Notes under the pieces: model-generated
The model's input: only the letters and a program-made list of their open reading frames with translations
What the model was told of the DNA's origin: nothing
The model's database searches: none
DNA from: Gemmatimonadota bacterium
GTDB lineage: Bacteria > Gemmatimonadota > Gemmatimonadetes > Gemmatimonadales > Gemmatimonadaceae
DNA length: 64,000 nucleotides
Direction of reading: 5' to 3'
Assembly (NCBI GenBank): GCA_020161135.1
Contig: JAIUOB010000003.1
Location: 620,001-684,000 of the forward strand
Shown: positions 45,323-52,529 of the stretch, in pieces
Layout: every line of letters begins with the position of its first letter
How positions within the stretch are numbered: position 1 is the stretch's first letter
Position numbers and translations under genes: made by a program

Positions 45323-46098
45323 GAGGGCTGCTCCGCGAGGGCCCGCTGCACGGCGAGCCGCGATTCGCGTTCGATCGTGCGCAGCACCTCGATGCTCGCC
45401 GTGCGCATCAGCAGCAGTTCGCGCGCATCCGGCTCGGCACGAAACACCAGCGAGCGGAAGGCGCGCATGATGAGCTCCTCGTTGCGCGTCTTGAAGTACG
45501 CGATGGCTTCGAGCGCGTTGCGGAGGTCGGCGAACGTGCGCTCGTACTCCTCCATGCTGGGCGCGCCCTTGGCGTGCCGCGGCCCGTCGAGCCGTCGTGT
45601 CGCGTCGCCGGCGAGGAGATGCAACTCGTACAACGCCAGCAGGCACGCCTGCGCCACGTTGAGCGAGAAGTGGTCGGTGGTGGGAATGGTGCAGACCGCG
45701 TGGCAGCGATCGAGCGCGTCGTTGGGCAGTCCGTGGTCTTCGCGGCCGAACATGATGGCCACCCGCCCCTCCGCGGCCCGCTCGAGCATGGCTTCGGCGG
45801 CCGTGCGTGGCGTATGGCGCGCCCAGCGGGTGGCCTGACGCCGGCCGCTGAAGCCCACGACGTAGACGCAGTCGGCGAGGGCCTCGTCGACGGTCTCGAA
45901 GTGCCGGATGCCGGCGACCAGGTCGCGGGAATCGTGCGCGACCTGCTCGATGCGGTTGGGATCGTACGGGCACGGGCGCACGAGCCGGAGGTCGTGGACG
46001 CCCATGTTCTTCATGGAGCGCACCACGCCCCCGATGTTGATCGGGTCCTGCGATTCGTACAGCACCACCGTCACGGCGGCCAGGCGGGATTCGGACAT
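45319..46098 (-). CDS. trmJ: tRNA 2'-O-methyltransferase TrmJ-like (SpoU/TrmH family)
   Basis: A 259-residue SPOUT methyltransferase that adds a 2'-O-methyl group to tRNA, in TrmJ at position 32. Motif 1 is SQDPINIGGVVRSMKNMGV near residue 16, motif 2 is IMFGREDHGLPNDALDRC near 116, and motif 3 is IPTTDHFSLNVAQACLLALYELH near 138, with the knot residues in place. A C-terminal helical extension of about 80 residues is typical of TrmJ. It starts at ATG 46098 and lies 22 bp after the heparinase-like gene. A housekeeping gene in front of a metabolic group, joined by overlap, is unusual but common in this genome. Confidence 0.9.
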   Translation of the reverse strand: MSESRLAAVTVVLYESQDPINIGGVVRSMKNMGVHDLRLVRPCPYDPNRIEQVAHDSRDLVAGIRHFETVDEALADCVYVVGFSGRRQATRWARHTPRTAAEAMLERAAEGRVAIMFGREDHGLPNDALDRCHAVCTIPTTDHFSLNVAQACLLALYELHLLAGDATRRLDGPRHAKGAPSMEEYERTFADLRNALEAIAYFKTRNEELIMRAFRSLVFRAEPDARELLLMRTASIEVLRTIERESRLAVQRALAEQPS

Positions 46099-46120
46099 GC
46101 CCCCAAGATAGCGCCGAGCG

Positions 46121-48979
46121 TCAGCGCGACGTCTCCGGTCGCTGTTCAGGGAGGGTCAGGGTGAGCCCCCGGCTGGCGTCGTGCCGGTCGCCACGCAGGT
46201 AGCCGAAGCCTCCGCCCCCCGACAGGACCAGTTGGCCGCGACGCCGTTCGCGCTCCGGCGGACGCTCGTTGACGATGCAATCGAAGCGGACCGCCCCGAT
46301 GCCGCCGCCCGGCAGGTCCCGGCGCGGGAAGTGCAGGGTCATGCGCCAGCCCGCCGCATCGGGGAGCCACGCCGCGCTGACACGAGGAGTCAGCGTCTGT
46401 CCCGGCACCAACGGCGTCGCCCGCACGGCGCCATCCCGCACCGGCACGATGAGGCCGGCCGCGGCCCAGGCGGGCGGTGACGCGTCTGCCATTGACGCGC
46501 AGTACCACTGGAGGCCGTCGGCATTGACGTCGGCCCGCTCGTTGTCGAGCGGGTTGTCGGGCATCGCGTCCGAGGCCGCGCCGTCGACGACAACCGGGCC
46601 GGTGCGCGCCTCCACCGTCACGACGAGGTCCTGCTCCGTGCACGCGATGTCGATCGTCGCCTGCGGACATCCGGCCTCCTCCCAAGTCTGCTCGGTGCGG
46701 ACGTAGTGGGCGGCGCCGAGCGTGCGGCGAAGTGGCAGGTGCACGCCGTTGGCGGCGGGCGATGCCGGGCGGCGCGTTGGCTCGGGCGGCGGCGGCGTAT
46801 CGGGCGCCACGCGCCCCTCGAGGTCGATGCTGCTGCGAGCACCGCCGGCGAGGAGCTCGATGTGCCAGCCGTGCTCGGCGGGCCCGTGCGCGGCCGTGGT
46901 GCCATCGTGCGTCACGACGCGGGCGACGACACCGGCGCCGTCAACGCCGCCACTCTCCGTGCGCGCCGCAGCCGCGTCGAGGGTCACGGACACCACGGCG
47001 TCGCGCGACGTGCTTGCGTCCTCCGTCGGTTCTTCGCGCCAAGTCCAGACACCCACGACCGCACCGCCCGCGGCCGTGCTCTCCAGCCAGACACGCAGTT
47101 GCGGTGGCTGGCCGGTGGGCCCGGGGGTGGTCGCACGACACAGTCGCACCTGACCGGTCGCGGCGTACCACGCGCGCGCGCCGCCAGCCGCATGAAGCAC
47201 GAAGGGCGGCGCGAGCGGCAGGCCGTGCGCGTCGCACGCCTCCTCGATGTGGGCGAGGAAGTCGAAGCCGTCCTCGAGGCCGCCGGCGCTGCGCACCGTG
47301 GCCGAACGCCACTGCACGCCGGCGTGGTGCAGGTCGACATCGACCGCCAGCGGCAACGTGAGCGTGCGTTCGCGGTCGGCGTGCCAGGTGAGCTGGTCCA
47401 CGCAGTAGCTGTCCATGACGACGACCGCGCGGTCGGCCGAGACGCCCGATGCGAGCCCGTCTGCCGACCACTGCACCCAACCTGCACCGCCGCGTTCATC
47501 CCACGCGCGCAGGGTCGCGTCGGTGGGCTGCTGCGAGGCACCGTCGATGAGCGGTGCGTGATGCGCGAGCGTGCTGCGATACCAGTGCAGCGTGCGTTCG
47601 GTGTAGCTGCCGGCGCCGGGGTCGTCGAGCAACCGTTGGGGGCCGCACTGCAGGGTGAATCCCAGTCGATCGGGATGCCCGTGTCCGCCGCCGCTCACGC
47701 CGCCTTCGAGCGCGACGTACACCCGTCCTCCGTCACGACGCAGCACCGCGAGACCCTGCCGTGGCAGCAACGCGCTGCCGGCGCTCCATGCACCCCCCGC
47801 CACCGGCTCGGCGTTCGCCATGAGCAGCGCCCGCCACGACAGTTCGCTGCGCGCGAGCCACTGCGCGCGCTCGGGTCGCTCGGCGTCGGCGGTCGAGCGC
47901 GCGCGCGCATCGCTGTGCGCACCGGTGCCGTCGTAGAGGCGCGCGAGCAAGGCGGCGAGCGGGCGATCCGTGGGGGAACGCCCCGCACCGTGTGCGAGCC
48001 CCAGCTCGCACCACTCGGCGATGCGCCACTGCCGCACTGACACCGCGTAGGGCGCGTCGCGGCGCGCGGGAATCGTGTCGTCGGGGAGGAGCCCGACGAA
48101 CGGCGTGCCGAAGCCCGCCTGAAACCGCGCATCGAGCGCGGCGCTCACCGGCCGGCCGAGCGCGCGCAGCATCTGCACGCCGTACCAGAGGCCCCGGTGC
48201 GCGAACTGGTGGTAGTTCTCCCCTTCGTACCAGCTTCCGTCGTCGAGGAGGGCGTGCGTGAGGAGCCATGTCGTGGTGCCCTCGCCACCGCCGCATTGGG
48301 CCTCCACCGCACGGCGGTCGTCGAGGAGCACCGCTGCCGCGAGTTGCGCCGCGGCGTTCCACGCCTGCCGATTGGATCGCCCTTCCGGATACGACGCGAT
48401 GCGCGCCGCGCTCGGTGCGAGGAGCCGGTCGCGCACCACCGCACCGACATCGTGGCGCCCGCTGGCCTCGAGCAGCGCGAGGGCGTGCGCGGCGTTGAGC
48501 AGCCAGATGCTCTCGAGATAGGTGCTGAAGAAGGGACGTGACGGCCCGAGGACGTTGTCGCGATCCGGCCAGCGCTCGTAGCGGAGTGCCAACTCCGACA
48601 GGATGCGTTCGGCGAGCTGCGCGTGTGCCGCGTCCCCTCGCAGGGCGTAGAGCGCGGCCGCATGCACGGCGCGCTCCACCGTCCAGAGCTGCGCACCCAT
48701 GACCCACCAGTCGTGGTGGTGCTGTCCGACGTAGTCCACCGCGCAGCGATCGCAGTGGTGGGCGTGTGGTGACCACGGATCGAAGCGGAGCAGCGTCCCG
48801 TGCACCGGGCAGCGCCCGCCGCCGCGCGTGAGGCGCGCCTTCTGGTCCGGTATGGGCAGCGGGCGCGTGTGCAGCGGCGCCAGCTCGTGCGCGAGGGCGT
48901 CGGCCAGGGGCGCGAGCGAGGTGCCGGGCGCCGTTTCGCGTGCGCGCACGACGGGATCGAACGGGAGCAGCAGCGTCAT
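46121..48979 (-). CDS. Heparinase II/III-like polysaccharide lyase with C-terminal CBM9-like domain
   Basis: A large protein of 952 residues. Residues about 57-85 show a zinc-ribbon-like Cys/His set (CPVHG...HHCDRCAVDY). An alpha-helical toroid at about 90-380 contains the catalytic Tyr/His region WYEGENYHQFAHRGLW near 250-265. A beta-sandwich at about 400-700 starts with SGGGHGHPDRLGF near 431, the heparinase II/III signature. The C-terminal 190 residues (YVRTEQTW...DNPLDNERADVNADGLQWY) resemble a carbohydrate-binding CBM9 domain. No signal peptide is evident, which is odd for a lyase on polymers. It lies 25 bp after the ABC binding protein gene in the same direction. Substrate unknown; uronic-acid or alginate-like oligosaccharides are plausible. 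Confidence 0.82.
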   Translation of the reverse strand: MTLLLPFDPVVRARETAPGTSLAPLADALAHELAPLHTRPLPIPDQKARLTRGGGRCPVHGTLLRFDPWSPHAHHCDRCAVDYVGQHHHDWWVMGAQLWTVERAVHAAALYALRGDAAHAQLAERILSELALRYERWPDRDNVLGPSRPFFSTYLESIWLLNAAHALALLEASGRHDVGAVVRDRLLAPSAARIASYPEGRSNRQAWNAAAQLAAAVLLDDRRAVEAQCGGGEGTTTWLLTHALLDDGSWYEGENYHQFAHRGLWYGVQMLRALGRPVSAALDARFQAGFGTPFVGLLPDDTIPARRDAPYAVSVRQWRIAEWCELGLAHGAGRSPTDRPLAALLARLYDGTGAHSDARARSTADAERPERAQWLARSELSWRALLMANAEPVAGGAWSAGSALLPRQGLAVLRRDGGRVYVALEGGVSGGGHGHPDRLGFTLQCGPQRLLDDPGAGSYTERTLHWYRSTLAHHAPLIDGASQQPTDATLRAWDERGGAGWVQWSADGLASGVSADRAVVVMDSYCVDQLTWHADRERTLTLPLAVDVDLHHAGVQWRSATVRSAGGLEDGFDFLAHIEEACDAHGLPLAPPFVLHAAGGARAWYAATGQVRLCRATTPGPTGQPPQLRVWLESTAAGGAVVGVWTWREEPTEDASTSRDAVVSVTLDAAAARTESGGVDGAGVVARVVTHDGTTAAHGPAEHGWHIELLAGGARSSIDLEGRVAPDTPPPPEPTRRPASPAANGVHLPLRRTLGAAHYVRTEQTWEEAGCPQATIDIACTEQDLVVTVEARTGPVVVDGAASDAMPDNPLDNERADVNADGLQWYCASMADASPPAWAAAGLIVPVRDGAVRATPLVPGQTLTPRVSAAWLPDAAGWRMTLHFPRRDLPGGGIGAVRFDCIVNERPPERERRRGQLVLSGGGGFGYLRGDRHDASRGLTLTLPEQRPETSR

Positions 48980-49004
48980 GCGTGCATGATGACGAACGCG
49001 CCGC

Positions 49005-50657
49005 TCATTCGCGACGGCGCCACCGCGCCACCGTCACGAGCTCGCCGCGCAGGTCCATCGTGACACCCTCGAGGCGGCGCGCCCTGCCCTGCACACCGCG
49101 CGCGTGGTAGAGCCACGCCACCGGCGCGGACTCGGCGAGCTGCATGTCGACGGCGAGCCATGCGCCTGCGGCCTGGTCCGGTTCGGCGCGCCGCGCGGCG
49201 GCGAGCGCCGCATCGAGGGCCGCGTGGTGATAGCCCGTGTAGTCGAGCGCACCGCCCCGTTGGGCGCCGTCAAAAAGCGCGGAGAGATGCCCCAGAGCGA
49301 TGTCACCGGGGATGCCCGTGAACGCGAGGTCGAACGCCTTGGCATCGGCGCGGAGCGTGGCCAGGAACGACGCGAGCTCGCGCACGCGGATGGTGAGCGT
49401 GATGCCGCGCGCGGCAAGGTCGGCCTGCACGAGCTGCTCGACCGCCTGATCGCCGCCGCCCACCGTGAGCAGTTCCACGGCGAGCGGACGGCCGTCACGC
49501 GCGCGAACGCCTCGCTCGCCTCGTCGCCAGCCGGCGGCATCGAGGAGGCTGTCGGCCCGCTGCTGCGCCTCGCGCAGTGCGGCACCTTGCGGCGCCTCGC
49601 GCCGCGGTGACGCGGGAAGCCCCGGGGGAATCGCGCTCGCGGCGGGTGTCCCGAAGCCGGCCACGGCCGCTTCCACCAAACGCCGCCGGTCGATGGCGAG
49701 CGCGATGGCGCGGCGGACACGCACATCGTCGAAGGGGGCGCGCGTGGTGTTGAACGCCAGCACGGTGGAGAAGAGCGCGGGCGGCGTGACCAGGGCCAAC
49801 GTCGAGTCGCGCGTGACCAGATGGGCCATCGCCGGCGAGACGCCCGCGAGATCGAGCTCGCCGCTCACGAGGCCGGCGAACTTGGTGGCCGCCTCGTCGA
49901 CGACCGTGACCACGAGCTGCGACAGCGTGGGCGGCCCGCCGAGCGACGCGGGGAAGTCGGCGTTCCGCGCGAAGCGCCAACGACGGCCCGGGTCGCGCGA
50001 CACGAAGCGGAAGGGCCCGTTGCCGACAGGTGCGGTGGAGAACGGATGCGCGCGCCACCGATCGCGGGGCACGGTGTCGAGCAGGTGGGCGGGGACCAGC
50101 GGCAGCTCCGCAAGCAGCGGCGGCAAGGTTGCGAGGGGGGCCCGAAACACGAGCTGCACCGTCTGCGCATCGATCGCGCGGACGCTGTCGACCACGGCCG
50201 CATCGGCGCGACGCGGGCTGCCGAGCAGCGAGTCCCGCACCGCGTCGAAGGTGAAGACGACGTCGGAGGCGGTGGTCGGCGTGCCGTCGTGCCAGCGCAA
50301 GTCGGGTGCGAGGGCGAAGGTCACGGCGCGTCGATCTGCGCGCCACGTCCACGACTGCGCGTAATACGGCTGCGGCTGCAGGAGGCTGTCGAGACGCACC
50401 AGCGTGACGTACAGCGCGTGCCGCTGCACCTGGCGCGACAGCGGATGCACCGTGACGAGCGGGTTGCCACTCTCAAGATCGGCGCCGGAGGCGAGCACGG
50501 CGGTGCCCGGTGGGCGTTCCGGGGCTCGGCAGGCGCTGACGGCGAGCCCCGCAACCAGCAGCAGCGTTGTACGCACGCCTCGCACGACGCGCGCCGCGGC
50601 ATCGCGCGTACGCGCCGAGGCCGGCCGGGTTGACGTGCGCCGGCCGGGAGCGATCAT
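49005..50657 (-). CDS. Peptide-type ABC transporter substrate-binding lipoprotein (SBP_bac_5)
   Basis: A 550-residue extracytoplasmic binding protein of the DppA/OppA cluster. A lipobox (AVSAC) follows the hydrophobic stretch TTLLLVAGL. Family marks are LRWHDGTPTTASDVVFTFDA, GNGPFRFVSRD, and RVRRAIALAIDRRRLVEAAVAGFGTPAASAIPP near the middle. ATG 50657 lies only 6 bp from the divergent permease start and adds 27 odd residues before the signal. GTG 50576 would give a normal signal peptide and leave about 87 bp for promoters, so it may be the real start. It diverges from two permease genes, and a heparinase-like lyase follows, so the ligand may be a saccharide or glycopeptide. Confidence 0.85.
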   Translation of the reverse strand: MIAPGRRTSTRPASARTRDAAARVVRGVRTTLLLVAGLAVSACRAPERPPGTAVLASGADLESGNPLVTVHPLSRQVQRHALYVTLVRLDSLLQPQPYYAQSWTWRADRRAVTFALAPDLRWHDGTPTTASDVVFTFDAVRDSLLGSPRRADAAVVDSVRAIDAQTVQLVFRAPLATLPPLLAELPLVPAHLLDTVPRDRWRAHPFSTAPVGNGPFRFVSRDPGRRWRFARNADFPASLGGPPTLSQLVVTVVDEAATKFAGLVSGELDLAGVSPAMAHLVTRDSTLALVTPPALFSTVLAFNTTRAPFDDVRVRRAIALAIDRRRLVEAAVAGFGTPAASAIPPGLPASPRREAPQGAALREAQQRADSLLDAAGWRRGERGVRARDGRPLAVELLTVGGGDQAVEQLVQADLAARGITLTIRVRELASFLATLRADAKAFDLAFTGIPGDIALGHLSALFDGAQRGGALDYTGYHHAALDAALAAARRAEPDQAAGAWLAVDMQLAESAPVAWLYHARGVQGRARRLEGVTMDLRGELVTVARWRRRE

Positions 50658-50663
50658 GATGCG

Positions 50664-51635
50664 GTGCACCGACTCGCGCTGCGTCTCATGGACGCACTCG
50701 TCCTGCTTTGGCTCGTCACCACCCTCACCTTCGCGCTGATCCACCTGGCGCCGGGTGATCCGGCGACGCTGCTCATTGCACCCACCGCGACCGCCGAGGA
50801 GGCCGCGCGCCTGCGCGCCACGCTGGGGCTCGATGCCACGTGGCCCGTGCAATATGCGCGGTGGATCGGGCGGGTGCTGCAGGGCGACCTGGGCGACAGC
50901 CTCGTGCGCGCGCAGCCGGTGTCCCGCCTCATTCTCGAGGCGCTGCCGGTGTCGCTGTTCCTGGGCGGGGTTTCGCTGGTGGCGAGCTTCGTGCTGGGCA
51001 CGGCAGTGGGGTTGCTGCAGGTGCGCTGGGCGTCGCGTCGGGTGGATCGTGCGCTGTCGGTCCTCAGTACCATCGCGTTCGCCGCGCCGGGGTTCTGGCT
51101 TGCACTCGCACTGGTGGCCGTGTTCACGAGTGGCGCTGCGACCTGGGGGCTGCCGCTCTGGCTCCGCCTGCCGGCGTTCGGCATGGAGGATCCCGCCGCG
51201 CTCGATGTGTCGTGGATCGATCGCTGGCGACATGCGGTGCTTCCGCTGCTGGTGCTCTCGGTGCCGGGCGCCGCGGGGGTCGCACGATATGCCCGGGAAG
51301 CGCTACGCGACGCGGGCGCGGCCCCGCATGTTTCCGCCGCGCAGGCCCGCGGACTCTCGGCCATGCGCGTCGCGACACGGCACGTGCTGCGCAACGCGCT
51401 CACCCCGCTGGTGGTGCTGTTCGGGCTGACGCTGCCGGGTGTGGTCGCCGGCTCGGTGTTCGTCGAGCAGGTGTTCGCGTGGCCGGGGCTTGGACGCACC
51501 ATGCTGACCGCCATCGGCGCGCGCGACTACCCGGTGGTCCTGGGGTTGACGCTCGTCTACGCGGCGACCGTGATCGCGGCCAACGTGCTGTCCGACGTCG
51601 CGCTCTGGAGCCTCGATGCACGCCGACGGGACTGA
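50664..51635 (+). CDS. ABC transporter permease, DppB/OppB type
   Basis: A 323-residue inner-membrane permease with about six helices. The start is LRLMDALVLLWLVTTLTFALIHLAPGDPA, the usual DppB beginning. The cytoplasmic EAA loop reads REALRDAGAAPHVSAAQARGLSAMRVATRHVLRNALTPL, and the C-terminal GSVFVEQVFAWPGLGRTMLTAI is the family signature. GTG 50664 (or ATG 50688) is the start. The 51616 gene for the second permease overlaps it by 20 bp. No ATP-binding genes follow, so the ATPases must come from another locus. Confidence 0.92.
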   Translation: MHRLALRLMDALVLLWLVTTLTFALIHLAPGDPATLLIAPTATAEEAARLRATLGLDATWPVQYARWIGRVLQGDLGDSLVRAQPVSRLILEALPVSLFLGGVSLVASFVLGTAVGLLQVRWASRRVDRALSVLSTIAFAAPGFWLALALVAVFTSGAATWGLPLWLRLPAFGMEDPAALDVSWIDRWRHAVLPLLVLSVPGAAGVARYAREALRDAGAAPHVSAAQARGLSAMRVATRHVLRNALTPLVVLFGLTLPGVVAGSVFVEQVFAWPGLGRTMLTAIGARDYPVVLGLTLVYAATVIAANVLSDVALWSLDARRRD

Positions 51636-52512
51636 CGTGACCGCGCTCCCCGTACGCGCCGCGTCCGCGCTGGCGACCGTGCCGCCGCGCGACCGCCGCG
51701 TGGTCGTCGCCGCCGGTACGCTCGCGCTGTTGCTGCTGTTCGCGCTCCTGATCCCGCTGCTCGCCGCACCGGCGCAACGCGACATCGGCGACGTGCTCGC
51801 GATGCGCCTCGTTCCGCCGTTCGGTCACGATGCGAACGGCGGCTTCCACCTGCTCGGCACGGACGCCTTCGGACGGGACCTCGCGGTGCGGCTGTGGAGC
51901 GGTGCGCGTGTCTCGCTGGCGGTGGGCATTGCCGGCACCGTGCTGTCGGCCGCGCTGGGCATCGCGCTGGGTGCGGTGGCGGGGTGGCGCGGCGGTCTTG
52001 TCGATCGCGCCGTGGTGGCGTTGGGCGACATGCTGCTCGCGGTGCCGCGACTGGTGCTGCTGCTGGTCATCGCCGCGCTGTGGGGGCCGGGCGTGACGAT
52101 GGTCATCGTGGTGCTCGGCCTCACCGGGTGGATGGCCGTCATGCGCCTGGTGCGCGCCGACGTGCAGGGCGTGCGGCGGCTCGCGTTCGTGGAAGGGGCG
52201 CAGGCGCTGGGCGTGCCCGCAGCTCGCGTCCTGTGGCGGCACGTGCTGCCCAACGCGCTCGCCGGCGCGTCGGTCGCGCTCACGCTGGGCGTCGGCAATG
52301 CGATCGTGCTCGAGAGCGGCCTGTCGTTCCTGGGCCTCGGTGTGCAGCCGCCCACCGCGAGCTGGGGGAACATGATCGCCGGCGGCCGCGAGTGGTTGCA
52401 GGTCGCGCCGTGGATCGCGCTGCTGCCGGGCGTGCTGCTCCTCGTCACCGTCGTCGCGTGCACGCTACTCGGTGAGGGGCTCCGCGAGTCGAACACCCGA
52501 CGCGCGCCGTAG
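51616..52512 (+). CDS. ABC transporter permease, DppC/OppC type
   Basis: A 298-residue permease. After a short cytoplasmic tail come a first helix (VVVAAGTLALLLLFALLIPLLA) and HLLGTDAFGRDLAVRLWSGARVSLAVGIAGT, a DppC signature. The EAA loop is VRRLAFVEGAQALGVPAARVLWRHVLPNALAG, and the end has SGLSFLGLGVQPPTASWGNMIAGG. ATG 51616 overlaps the DppB-type gene by 20 bp, so they are translated together. It is convergent with the GH38 gene. Together with the divergent binding protein it forms the membrane part of an importer lacking its own ATPases in this window. Confidence 0.92.
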   Translation: MHADGTDVTALPVRAASALATVPPRDRRVVVAAGTLALLLLFALLIPLLAAPAQRDIGDVLAMRLVPPFGHDANGGFHLLGTDAFGRDLAVRLWSGARVSLAVGIAGTVLSAALGIALGAVAGWRGGLVDRAVVALGDMLLAVPRLVLLLVIAALWGPGVTMVIVVLGLTGWMAVMRLVRADVQGVRRLAFVEGAQALGVPAARVLWRHVLPNALAGASVALTLGVGNAIVLESGLSFLGLGVQPPTASWGNMIAGGREWLQVAPWIALLPGVLLLVTVVACTLLGEGLRESNTRRAP

Positions 52513-52518
52513 CGCGCG
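52501..52518. terminator. Short hairpin between convergent permease and GH38 genes
   Basis: A 7-bp stem (CGCGCGC/GCGCGCG) with a 4-nt loop that overlaps the permease stop codon. No T run. It is the only visible candidate for termination in the 17-bp gap. Confidence 0.35.
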
Positions 52519-52529
52519 CCGCGCCCGCG

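Noticed and set aside
46706..48040. Long plus-strand frames opposite the heparinase-like gene
   Set aside because: Antisense shadows; no plausible Shine-Dalgarno and biased Arg/Gly/His content.
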